NCBI GenBank assembly: GCA_900618795.1
Contig: UYJD01000001.1
Span: 745,221-809,220 of the forward strand
Direction of reading: 5' to 3'
Source: Cyanodermella asteris
Taxonomy: Eukaryota; Ascomycota; Lecanoromycetes; Ostropales; Stictidaceae
DNA: 64,000 nt
Part shown: piece after piece, positions 10,701-19,087 of the stretch
How the letters are laid out: each line of letters begins with the position of its first letter
Position numbering within the stretch: position 1 is the first letter of the stretch
Made by a program: the position numbers and the translations under genes
Notes under the pieces: generated by a model
Told to the model about the DNA's origin: nothing
Database searches by the model: none
Seen by the model: only the letters and a program-made list of their open reading frames with translations

Positions 10701-11313
10701 TGGCGGCTGATTGTCGTTGAACTCGTTCGAAATGTTGCTGCCTTATTCTGCTCATGTCCATTCGATCCCGAGATGGGCCTGTTGTTAAGCTCGACCGGCG
10801 GCCTATCAGCTGCCTATATGCTGTACCGCCACTGGGCTCTGCTTCAAAGCCATCGCCTTCGATTGCTATCGTCTTCCTCCTCTTGGCAGCCGGCGGGTCA
10901 CCGCTGCTCTCTGTGACTTGGCTGTGGGCGATCTTCTTCCGAGGTCTTGTGCCATCCTGCGTGGAGAAGTCGTTCCTCGGCCTGACAGCTCCCATGATGC
11001 CACGACCGTTCGTGCGGGCTGAGGGGATTTGAAGAGGTGTACCAGCTGAAACAGCGCTGTCAACTGCTCGCGGCGGCAGTAGTTGCCGTTGCCGATCCGT
11101 CCGCTCGGAGGCATTACTGCGCTGCATTGCACGGGATTGAAAATGACGACTTGTGACGACACGCTCTTGACTGCCTCGTCCCTGTTGTTGCTCATCTGCC
11201 CTGAGTCTACTTCTGGGAGAGATGTAGTTCTCTGCGGCCAGATCATGAGGGTCTTCTCCGACTGCGTCGGTCGCCAGGACGGGCGGTTCACTGGGCTGTG
11301 ACAAGCTTAGCAT
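7762..11313 (-). CDS. Ulp2/SENP6-type SUMO protease (C48 peptidase)
   Basis: Large desumoylating cysteine protease of peptidase family C48; one exon, 1183 residues. The catalytic domain starts near residue 510 with VYWDDLYKLDEGELLNDNLI. The catalytic triad is visible: His near 612 (NFHWYVAIICN), Asp near 876 (IITLDSLG) and Cys near 927 (QDNFSDCGLYLLGYVEKF), with the oxyanion Gln six residues before the Cys. Between His and Asp lies a low-complexity insertion of over 200 residues. Split catalytic halves of this sort are known in Ulp2 and SENP6/7, which trim poly-SUMO chains. The N-terminal 500 residues and the C-terminal 200 are charged and disordered. It probably acts in the nucleus on SUMO chains; this role is inferred from the subfamily. 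Confidence 0.9.
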   Translation of the reverse strand: MLSLSQPSEPPVLATDAVGEDPHDLAAENYISPRSRLRADEQQQGRGSQERVVTSRHFQSRAMQRSNASERTDRQRQLLPPRAVDSAVSAGTPLQIPSARTNGRGIMGAVRPRNDFSTQDGTRPRKKIAHSQVTESSGDPPAAKRRKTIAIEGDGFEAEPSGGTAYRQLIGRRSSLTTGPSRDRMDMSRIRQQHFERVQRQSAANEDDVETLTPRGLTERQTADGPSDQKRRGSSRSSPDPLAGEVGSGPDGPYEDVRLVRKSPLQRSFYDRKPLSQGSGFQLSKVRYGESSDFTGPLELIPRRNGESFEIARSGRSIGLVLETRKVHHLLHHKDSHIIVARPPSDDPTIEEIAMQFSEGKDWSAFMRDMRPGLREKLRNYKSSDELAKRAFGESEAAGFAGGSDRSTDTAAGIDVKNPNSVKKQKTRLSGPGQSMDQYKSGAIDQTIKDSQNSINDGRSFVRRSTRTARHNCDDVVPGETVSMPATVAEAQKHSVVHGLPDRWKTQLTYPISGGKNRATVYWDDLYKLDEGELLNDNLINFYTRFLEYNLNEEKPEEAKRVYWFNTYFFTTLISGRKSAKDINYDAVKNWTRNIDIFSYDYIVVPIVENFHWYVAIICNVSNIEQTGPQRELSASPGAGEQGDVAQESVSTPSKISSGGEARKNSGDSKTAIAPAEPSSPRISSSPTSMEVEATSVVAFPSESASMTVKRQHGIVESEVAQGSTGVESPGSSQISLPGAQKLGAELGTSPSEPQTRSIEEIFGAVGSESGTEDTAQSAGRPSTNSSYEHHQLHSLLQDLENYTQPSNADITNSVNGVNDVEHAVAKADEIDLIVEPPQRTSKFQVGRKSPVRRKGKNPAPTRRFDPHRPAIITLDSLGHAHSATTRALKQYLVAEAEDKRDGMIVDQKEIQGVTGVGIPNQDNFSDCGLYLLGYVEKFVGNPKWLVTSLLQKTLDAEKDWPELNANAMRNSLRTILCQQYDQQQNIQIEMKRARKAQKAARGAKGPCRTADEDVSVQLAVQAEKQPSEALPNPKSVSPPATGPTHLSKADSVTDDTRPYNDQNPIHAMPVEAPLSAMSDQVVADMEVDGENDLYHMLDDSPRDSRQIKVQIPPFAEREDDRTVPETPESSPRPELPLGLEHQALKRWRPPTPCPPKSRGKSPPKTSETAGAISREPIVLDDD

Positions 11314-12125
11314 ACAGACCTCGAGCCGTTATCGCATTCACATACATGCGAACTCGGACCAGCTACATGATCGAAGAGGTTATGAGCAAAGTTGCTGAAT
11401 TTTGGCCAAGGCATGCTATGAGCAGAGAAAAGCTTCAGGAAGGGTGTGACAACGTTCCGCAATCATGGGGCCAGAGCTGTAGCCAGGTTGAGTGCATACT
11501 GGCATGACAAAGAAAGTGCGGTATGTGCTTCAGCCGGTTTTGAGAGTATAATGAGGGAGAGGCGTCTAGTTAGTGAACTGTCGAAGTGGCTTTGTCAGGA
11601 AACACTATTGAAGTATTGCTAGAATCCGGCGAGCAGGAGGGTGCTACGCGGAAAGGGCAGAAAGGTTCCGCGGCGCGTCATGGGCGGATCGACATTGAAC
11701 TTTAAGATGCGCCTCGTTCACGCACAATCAGCTCGATGCACCACTAGTATGTAGGTGAATCTTTAATAGTCGCGTAGGCGAGGAGCCAAACCACCGAATT
11801 CAATGCAAAATGCTGTTGATCCTGGAGCGTCCATGCGTTTTTCGCAGGTTTCCAGCGTGATTCGCTTCAGCGCACAGGCTCGGCATTCAAAGCTGCACAA
11901 TGGGCTGCGTACGAAGCCGCCTGGTGTAGCAAGATCAGGTCAATGAGCGTCTAGCATGAATCAGGTATTCCAATCCCTCAGCTAACATTCCGGAGAAATG
12001 CGCCTTGCAGCTAATGTACAGCCTATGATCCCATCGTTCGCGTCGCATGTCTGCCAGCCAGCCCTGTCTGTACACGCCATCCCCTCGTCGTAATATCGTA
12101 CAAATCGTCCGTCGATCATGTGCGG
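11314..12125. other. intergenic, no gene recognised
   Basis: Upstream of the SUMO protease and downstream of the eIF4E2 gene. Only short frames without recognisable domains are present. Confidence 0.5.
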
Positions 12126-13226
12126 CTATCTTGTCCTTTCCGGCGTGGAGTCCTCCATCAGCGTATCTCGGCGTCGCGGCTGTGTCCCAGGAACAACCTT
12201 CTCCTGACGAGCTTGATCAATAGCAGTGCGCTGCGCTATACTCGAGTCGTGGCTTTTCCAGACGATTTTTGTGTCGGCAGGGAACGCCAGCAAGCGCTTG
12301 ACAGTTTCACTGGCTACATCAGCATCACAAATTCACGCAGAAAGGAAACATACTTACCGAACGCGAATGTTTCGTCCACCGTCAAGACGAGTCCACAGGC
12401 TAAGAACATCCTCCCCTGTGCGCACGCTCAAAACGGCTCCGCATACCTCATCACCTGCCTCCGCGAACTGATCGCCAACGATTGCCAGGAGCAGATCTTC
12501 CCAGTATCGATCCGCGACACCCTTCCGTAGGCGCACAATCCATTTTCCGCCCTTCTTATTTTCCTCGTCTTCCCAGACCGGCCGTATGCCTTTTTTAAAT
12601 ACGTGATAGTCGGAAACAGCTGGTAATGCTGAAGGGCGTTTCAGGTGCGCGAAAAGGGTCCAGAACTGCTCGACGGTAGAAAACGAAGCGAGCGCAATAG
12701 TGGATTTTTCGTAGTCAGAGTTTTTCGATGTCGGAGGTCTGTACCACACGACCCAGGTGTTCTTAATAGGATGCTCCAATAATGCTTGGATTGGTGTCTT
12801 GCTGTTTAGAGATGATGATGACTGTTTCGAAGCAAGGGTGTCGTTCGGTTTGCTGGCTTCCTTCTCTTGCTTCTCTCCCAACTCATTTGCCCCAGGTGTC
12901 TTCGTCTTTGAGGCGCCAAACGAAGCGAAGGCCCCTGACCCTAGACCAAAGGCGGCGCCTCCAGTCGTCGGCGTCGAAAGCCCGCCAGTGGGCGTTGATG
13001 AGATGCCACTGAAAGGATTACCTCGAGTACCTGGTGTGCCAGCTGCTCGCCGAGTGCTTCCAATGCCACTAGGTGTGTCGATCTTCAAGTCGCTTCGAGC
13101 TCCTCCTTGTGCGCCAATCAGCCCTTGCTTGCTTGTCGTGCTGCGCATGTCAGTCAGACTTGATGGTGAAAGAGCTTGTGCACAATCATACTTTGAACGG
13201 CGCTCCCAGATGCGATCGGTGCTCAT
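12126..13226 (-). CDS. eIF4E class II (4EHP-like) cap-binding protein
   Basis: Cap-binding protein of the eIF4E superfamily, class II (4EHP/eIF4E2). Exons 12358..13226 and 12126..12309 with a 48-base intron (12310-12357, donor GTAAGTATG on the minus strand); 350 residues. The N-terminal 165 residues are low-complexity Gly/Ser/Thr-rich, starting MSTDRIWERRSKYD. The fold starts near HPIKNTWVVWYRPP and continues through STVEQFWTLFAHLKRP, IRPVWEDEENKKGGKWIV, YWEDLLLAIVGDQF and SVRTGEDVLSLWTR. The second exon supplies the expected end, KIVWKSHDSSIAQ, which confirms the splice. Class II proteins bind cap weakly and usually repress translation of selected mRNAs; that role is inference here. The frame stays open 80 codons upstream of 13226, but that part does not look like the family. 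Confidence 0.85.
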
Positions 13227-13952
13227 AGTTGCAGTGCAAGGCGAATCTGTAACTTGCAATGCTATCGATACGGACAGCAGAGCATATGGGTTATGTGGGA
13301 GAATTTGATGGTCGAGTATCTCGTGGCGGAAAGTGGGTGTCAAATTCGGGCGGGTGTCTTCGAGCAGCGGAGCGCGGGCGTTGCTCGAGGTCGGCTGGGT
13401 CTGCGAGGCGATTTCTTGAGGATGGATACAGCGTCGAACGTATCTTGCTCTGCAGGGTTCTTCCAATTAGAATTGGCGGAGAAGTCAGCTAAATCGTCGT
13501 ATGTTTGAGGTGTAGGTCGGATGAGTGTCAAAGTGCATGGAAGAGCCTTTGCGAGCTGCCGTACACTGCAAAGTCCCCAAGATCGACACCGCGGGCCGGC
13601 AGGAGCCATGCCTGCGACAACACCTTGACCTAAAACATCTACATACCACCAACTTTTGCCGCTACACAACATTTAACATACGCAAATGCACCTTGGTTAC
13701 AACGCAATTTCTAAGAACGTGTATACAAGGCGGGTGAGCTATTAAGCACGATTTTCAGCCATATGGATTCTGGTCAATGTCCTTATCCAAGGCCGAAGAC
13801 TATAGACTCATCAGCGAGCGTCTTGTCGAGTCTTTCACACAACATCCCCGACCACAGTCTGCTCGTCTTGACTCACAGCCTCGATCTCGATGGTCTTATG
13901 AGGGTATACAGCTTGAGACGACTCAAGCCCAAGCCTCTTCAGAACAAGCTTT
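13227..13952. other. intergenic, leader of eIF4E2 and tail of the secreted-protein gene
   Basis: Includes an open minus-strand frame at 13340-13672 with somewhat protein-like composition but no recognised domain; I do not call it. No RNA gene or repeat seen. Confidence 0.4.
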
Positions 13953-14666
13953 TCACTTCTTGAAGTAGCAATGCTACCGAAAGTTAGTATAATTTCGTGA
14001 TACTGTAATGCGTAACTTACTGCCCGACGCTCGAAGATGAAGGGGAAGATCTCGTCATGGTTGTAGTGCTTTATATAACAATCGTCTGGAACGTTGCGGA
14101 ATTGGTCTTTGTACTGAAGCCAGAGGTTATCGAACATGGCTTCCGCCTGAAGCGGATACATGCAGTAGTTTCCTGGATGCACCCCGAGTTCCGCGTCGAG
14201 CAGATCCGTATTGACAAACTGCCACTTGCCCTCCCAGTCCGTATTACAGACAACAGGAAGAAAGTCCGCGTGTCTGTGGCTTTCGCCCGGGACATCAACC
14301 GCCATCTGAGTCAAAAAAAGTCAGCCACAGAGGAATGAAAAGTCGTAAATGACCCATGGGGTCTTCAAACCCGACTTACGTATCGGTTCTGATGCCAATC
14401 TGTAAGGATCTATTCGGGGCGCTCGTATCTGAAGTCGAAGCGAATCACTATAGTGTCGTTGCTAGATACTTAGCCATTCTGTGATAGCGAGTAAGTGGTC
14501 TTATGTCATACGTGATTGGCTGCGAATTGATTCCACTATCCCGTTCAAGCACAGCTCCGGTCACATTGACCACCGGCGCGACTGGTGATGCAAGCGGGCT
14601 GGCAGTTGAATGTCCGATAATAGAGGCCACAGCCAAGGAGATAGCAGTCAATGTTTGAAGTGCCAT
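13953..14666 (-). CDS. probable small secreted cysteine-containing protein, 5' exon structure uncertain
   Basis: The last two exons are well supported: 14021..14305 and 13953..13973, joined over a 47-base intron (donor GTAAGTT, branch-like ACTAAC) to end in RAHCYFKK. They encode about 101 residues with four cysteines, rich in aromatic residues. The 14021..14305 exon is preceded by a T-rich tract and CAG (an excellent acceptor), so it is probably not the first exon. Upstream, an ATG at 14666 opens a typical secretion signal (MALQTLTAISLAVASIIG, then small residues), followed by a donor-like GTATGAC at 14529-14535. I could not find a middle exon that joins both in frame, so the 5' splicing is unresolved. 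Family not recognised; a secreted effector-like role is inference only. Confidence 0.5.
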
Positions 14667-15358
14667 GGTGATTGAGTCTGCGATCAAATTGATGGTTCTT
14701 CGTTTGGGGCAGAGGCGTCAGAGTGAAAAGAGGGCAGTGCCAGTGGCATGCAGCGTGTGCAGCGTACTTATAGCCTGAAAAAGAGAAATACTCGGGAGTT
14801 TGAGATGTTTGGCCATGGGACAGACAGAATTGAACCAGAGCCTTAGGCGAATTTACGATCCTCCCACTGGTAAGCGAAGCTGCCATAAATCTGCAAAGAA
14901 TGAGCCACAGCTATATCCTCGAGTGAACCATCGACGCAAAGACGGTCCCAAAATGATCAATCGAGCTGTCCGATCCTATTGCACGCCAGCTGGAGCTCAA
15001 GAGTACCACGACTTGCATGATGACACATGTCGATATCCGTGTGTATTCATTAGCGTTTTTGGGGCTGACGACCGTTCGACAACTGAACCGTATTTCACTT
15101 CGTACAGTGCTGGGAATTCGGCTTGGAGCCCGAGTAGTTACTGAAATGAAAACTTGCGAAGCATAGCCCTATGTGTGAGCTCAGGCTGCGCAAAGAGCTG
15201 GTCAGAGCACTGCAACGCGTGAGGAGGCACTCACTCCGCATTAGGAACAACCTGCTCACGTGATGAGCGACGTCGCGTCGAGAGTTTTGAGTCTGCTGCG
15301 CGCGACCAACGGGTCAAGCTATGATATTTCGTAGCTACATCTGCCGGGGCACGACGAG
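14667..15358. other. intergenic, divergent promoter region
   Basis: Between the small secreted-protein gene (-) and Mis6 (+). Contains a palindromic TCACGTGA (listed separately). No other gene seen. Confidence 0.5.
15256..15263. promoter_or_regulatory. TCACGTGA palindrome upstream of Mis6
   Basis: A perfect 8-base palindrome with a CACGTG core about 95 bases before the Mis6 start codon. Such E-boxes are bound by bHLH proteins (for example Cbf1-type) in fungi. Use as a promoter element here is inferred from position only. Confidence 0.35.
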
Positions 15359-17545
15359 ATGCCGCGGTCAGATCTCCTTTCGAAAATTATCGAGCTTGAG
15401 CATGCAGCTCGGCTGCCATCCAACGAACGACCAGACGTGAATTCACGAGTGGAGGCCATTTGCAACTGTGAGCTTGGGTTCGCATCCGCCGAAATCGCCA
15501 GGCTTGTCAAACTTGTAACTCAGTCCCGGCTTGACATCGGCTCTTCGAAGCTCCTGATCGAGAATCTCTGCCCTTCAGAATTGATCGGCAAAGACGTGGT
15601 CTACTTGATTGTTGCAGCGATTGGTCCGGGCGCTCTGAAGCCAGCTCCAGCAACTCAAGCACAATTACTCAGATGGCTTGTTCTTGTCCGCGACGCTCTT
15701 GAAAGTCCCGCTACCCTCACCCACGTCTACGCCACACTTTTCAACTCGATCGACTTCCTTGCTGTTCGAGCTGATCTATGTCATCTACTTGCTCTAGTCA
15801 CTGAGAGAAAACACGTCAAGCAGTTTCGCATCAATGTGCTACTTCAACTCCAGAATAGACTTGGGCCAGACCCGGCCATACGAGGCCTGTTAAAAACGTA
15901 CAGAAGTTTCCGACCTGAGTTGGTTCCTGATGAAGCGCTTTCGGGCCGCGCAGCAGCGGCTGCGGTCCCCGACGAAGATTGGAAGGCACGAGTGGCGCTG
16001 CTTTGCGAAAGTCAGCGAGAAGCAGCAGGTTTGGAAGACGACGCCCAATTTCGAGTCCTAAGCAAGACTGTGGCACGATCGGAGGCAGTGTGTATTCCGT
16101 TGGTGCACACCACTGGACCGGCACAAAAGTCATATGAGAGGCTTGAAGATGTTAACGGGATCGAAGAATTCGCCGAGAAGCTGAGCAAGATCCGGAGCCC
16201 GGACCAAATGGCTGCGGCACTGAATGACCCTTTGCTGCAGCACTACCTCGAGACATTGCCTGTGGAACAAGCTGATGAACATATGAGAGAGGTGGACCTG
16301 AAGGTTGCGAGAGCTTTGAGTGCGCAGCTGGATCTACTCAAGCTCGGCGAACGGCTAGACAGAGGGTGCATCGAAATTCTGCGGGCAGGGCATACATGGG
16401 CGCAGCGGTTCAAAAGTCTTTTGCCCGGCGTCAAAGCATTTTGTCTCAAGGTTTTGAATACCAGGCAAGAGATTTGGCGCTCACACGCGGACCTTTTCGC
16501 CAGCCTGCTTGCCTGGTCCAATTCCTATACTGAATCGGATTGGACGCGAGGGATTTTGGGACCAGACCTCGAATCATGTATTGTTGAGATTGAACATGGA
16601 AAGGTCCTGTTGCTATCGACTTACACCCAGATGATCTGCAATCGTCTCCCAAGCACCAGCACTTCGAGCACGAATGAAAAGTCGTTCCAAGGGTTAGATG
16701 AATTCGTCGACCATGTCTCGACATTGGCTCTGTCAGTTCTGACCGCCGAAAGCTGTGCTCGCTCGTACTTAGCCGTCACATCATTTTTGCAGGCCCTCGC
16801 AGATATCGCCACCACAACCTCGGTTCCCAATCGTCCATATGGACTCGTCGTGTTCAATCGCCACATTGTCTACCTTCTCGCCTTTTTCTATCCCAACCTC
16901 GCTATCTTTTCACAGCTATGCGGAGCTCTAGCGGACCAAAAGGAGGCGATCTTTCAGGTTGCCGGTGACGGCAAAGATACCTCATTGAAGCCGGGCCTAG
17001 TATCTACATTTAATGGTTTCATAATGGATATCAGCAACCTGGTCTGGCGCTGTAGAGCATTCTGCACGGACTCGAAACAAGACCTCAACGCAAAAGCGTG
17101 CATGATGGCTGACGGAGCTATCGCCACGCTGCAAGCATATGTGGCTCACATTCCGACTGGCGGCCCAGTGTTCAGTCTCATGAATTTCTTCACTTTCAGC
17201 TTCCATCCAGCCATGGCTAACCTTGCAGCTGCAGCATGGCGAAGTCTTGAGCCCGATGAGCTTGCAAGGAAGAAGGCCGAAATCAAAGATCCGATAGGAA
17301 TGGACGTGGACGACGTGAGACACAGAGGTCCGGTGTCCAGAGTATCGCTGCAGCGACTTTCGGTCGAAGGTGGTGCGCGTGTCGATTGGCTGACATATAG
17401 ACTATATGTGCTGGAGGTGGCCAAGGAATGTGGCGCTCCAGGCGTAGATAAGCTGATGAGAAGGACCATCAAGGCGCTGATGCCAGACGTCCTTGTCACC
17501 CATAGCCTGAGTAGCTCGCAGGTTGATTCGCCGATGCAGCTATAG
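15359..17545 (+). CDS. MIS6: Mis6/CENP-I inner kinetochore protein
   Basis: Mis6/CENP-I/Ctf3 family, a subunit of the constitutive centromere-associated network involved in kinetochore assembly and CENP-A loading. One exon, 728 residues, all-helical HEAT-like composition. Family features seen by eye: the N-terminal block ending LLRWLVLVRDALE, the Leu-rich SIDFLAVRADLCHLLALVTE and RKHVKQFRI (the most conserved part of fungal Mis6), GLLKTYRSFRPELV, and LLQHYLETLP near residue 300. Length fits the family. The start ATG at 15359 lies right after a purine-rich leader and matches the expected beginning (MPRSDLLSKIIELE). The alternative of a Mediator subunit was considered and rejected on the RKHVKQFRI block. 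Confidence 0.85.
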   Translation: MPRSDLLSKIIELEHAARLPSNERPDVNSRVEAICNCELGFASAEIARLVKLVTQSRLDIGSSKLLIENLCPSELIGKDVVYLIVAAIGPGALKPAPATQAQLLRWLVLVRDALESPATLTHVYATLFNSIDFLAVRADLCHLLALVTERKHVKQFRINVLLQLQNRLGPDPAIRGLLKTYRSFRPELVPDEALSGRAAAAAVPDEDWKARVALLCESQREAAGLEDDAQFRVLSKTVARSEAVCIPLVHTTGPAQKSYERLEDVNGIEEFAEKLSKIRSPDQMAAALNDPLLQHYLETLPVEQADEHMREVDLKVARALSAQLDLLKLGERLDRGCIEILRAGHTWAQRFKSLLPGVKAFCLKVLNTRQEIWRSHADLFASLLAWSNSYTESDWTRGILGPDLESCIVEIEHGKVLLLSTYTQMICNRLPSTSTSSTNEKSFQGLDEFVDHVSTLALSVLTAESCARSYLAVTSFLQALADIATTTSVPNRPYGLVVFNRHIVYLLAFFYPNLAIFSQLCGALADQKEAIFQVAGDGKDTSLKPGLVSTFNGFIMDISNLVWRCRAFCTDSKQDLNAKACMMADGAIATLQAYVAHIPTGGPVFSLMNFFTFSFHPAMANLAAAAWRSLEPDELARKKAEIKDPIGMDVDDVRHRGPVSRVSLQRLSVEGGARVDWLTYRLYVLEVAKECGAPGVDKLMRRTIKALMPDVLVTHSLSSSQVDSPMQL

Positions 17546-17880
17546 TCCGACGCGAATCCGACGCGAAGCAAAGTATCGGAGAATATATTTCGATTGGAGT
17601 CACAGCAAGTGGGCCATTGTAGGGGCCGCTGCTGTGTTCGTAGTCCTTGTTTGCCAGGTAATGATGCCCACCTTTGAGATTGACCGGCTCAATGTTCTTG
17701 CAGGCACCAGAAACACCATAGTCAAGCTTGAGACCCCTGTGATACCGTAATTCGAGCCACTTGCCGACGGCGAGACTCAATATCACGGATTACTGTGTTG
17801 GTACCGGTGGAGTGGGGATAGAGGCGATGCACGCATCGAGGTCTGGAAACAGCCTACTCTTCATCGTCGCCTCCACATTC

Positions 17881-18184
17881 TCATAGCTCTGCTTTGACTT
17901 GTCCATGTGACCTCTCGTTGCCAAAGAAATAGAAAGTCGCTCGTCGTGCAACCATTGCGACGTGATCTGGAAGATACAGGTATGAAGCGATGAAGATCAT
18001 GCCGAAGATGAGGAGGACCAAGATATTGAAGACGATCTGCTCAATCGGCGAGAGCATGTATACGGAGACTGTAACCGAATACTAGGCGGTCATTAGTACA
18101 AAGCATTACATCGACGGCACAACGGCTCGGACTCACCTGAATGTAGCGAAGACGAGCCCACTTGAGAATTGAGGTAACAACCAT
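17881..18184 (-). CDS. serine palmitoyltransferase small subunit (ssSPT-like), 82 aa
   Basis: A small two-exon gene: 18137..18184 (16 codons, MVVTSILKWARLRYIQ) and 17881..18081 (66 codons plus TGA), with a 55-base intron (donor GTGAGT, branch-like CTAAT, acceptor CTAG). The product has the layout of animal ssSPTa/b (Pfam SPT_ssu-like): a short amphipathic N-terminus, the motif VSVYMLSPIEQIVFN matching human ALYMLEPWERTVFN, one transmembrane helix (residues about 31-54), then LPDHVAMV matching MPQHIMAI. These subunits bind the Lcb1/Lcb2 serine palmitoyltransferase dimer in the ER and raise its activity and tune acyl-CoA choice; this role is taken from the family. The short charged C-terminus (GNERSHGQVKAEL) is extra compared with animal proteins. 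Confidence 0.8.
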
Positions 18185-19087
18185 GTTGGCGACACCGCAA
18201 GACAGGGTATGTTCTTTGCAGTAATGACGGTGGAGAGAACGGGGCAGAGGAGAGTGTGGTGCTAAGGGTATCAGAGGTGGTAGTCAGGAAATAAAAGTGC
18301 ACGCGAGCGGCTCTTGAACCCGCGAGGGAGCCGTGTGGGCTGCATCAGGGGCCCACCGCCTGCTGCGGCCAAACTCTTCTCACTAAGTACTTACGTAAGT
18401 ACCTTGTCCGCCCGATTTGGTCCCCAATTGGATGTCTCTTTCTCCCGCCAACTTTTCCACTCAACCGACGGATTGCAACCGTCGCAACATGTGGAATAGA
18501 AACATGGAAATGAGTAGGGTCATTTTGATATTGCAACTTTTTCCCGGCGTCGGCGGTTGGTGCAGAGCTCGCCATATTCTTTGGTGACTCTGTTCCTCTG
18601 GCGTCGGGGTCTTTGGTGCTGAGCTCACCGTATGCTTTCACAATGCGCTTCTTGTCTGACATGTACGGACCGCGGATGCAAGCATCGGACAAATCGCAAC
18701 GACGGTCGTTTGGGTTTAAAAACGGCAGCGGAGTGGACGAAGCGGTACACCACGGAGTACTTGCCGATGTACTTGCTAAGGCACTTGCTAAGGTATTGGT
18801 TGAGGTACTTACTTTGGGTACTTGGGTACTTACTTAAGTGCTTACTTCGGTACTTACTTCCATGCTTACTTCGATACTTACTTCGGTACTTGCTGAGACT
18901 GGTCGCTAAGCGTATCGTTTGGTAGGGCGCTCGATTTTGCTTGGTCGAATGTTATGATGTGTACGTTGCCAAGTCAAGGAAACATGGGAAGTGCATATGA
19001 AATTAGCATTATCGCATGCGTTTCTGTGCGTTTCTGAGCGTTCCTCTATCTGACCGTCTCCGTCCTCGACCACATGCACGCTTTTAC
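18185..19087. other. intergenic with minisatellite
   Basis: Separates the SPT small subunit gene from the Cdc13-like gene (which ends here). Holds the 12-bp minisatellite listed separately and an isolated palindromic word near 18387-18402 (AAGTACTTACGTAAGTAC). A minus-strand frame at 18345-18692 has no recognised domain. Confidence 0.5.
18757..18910. repeat. 12-bp minisatellite, GTACTTACTTCG type
   Basis: About 12-13 degenerate head-to-tail units of 12 bases. Examples are GTACTTGCTAAG, GCACTTGCTAAG, GTACTTACTTAA, GTGCTTACTTCG, GTACTTACTTCC and ATACTTACTTCG. Because 12 is a multiple of three, frames through it stay open and encode hydrophobic four-residue repeats such as RYLL; these frames are most likely artefacts of the repeat. 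Confidence 0.85.

Noticed and set aside
12120-12530. 136-codon plus-strand frame over the eIF4E2 3' exon
   Set aside because: It is the antisense shadow of the spliced eIF4E2 exons, whose protein match is clear.
15359-17545. Identity as a Mediator tail subunit
   Set aside because: The RKHVKQFRI and LCHLLALVTE blocks and the overall length fit Mis6/CENP-I much better.
18301-18360. tRNA-like GGTTCAA element on the minus strand
   Set aside because: The arms around it do not pair as a T-arm, and no anticodon or acceptor stem could be built.
18632-18925. 97-codon frame with hydrophobic RYLL repeats
   Set aside because: The repeat arises from the 12-bp minisatellite, whose length is a multiple of three; the rest of the frame shows no coding features.
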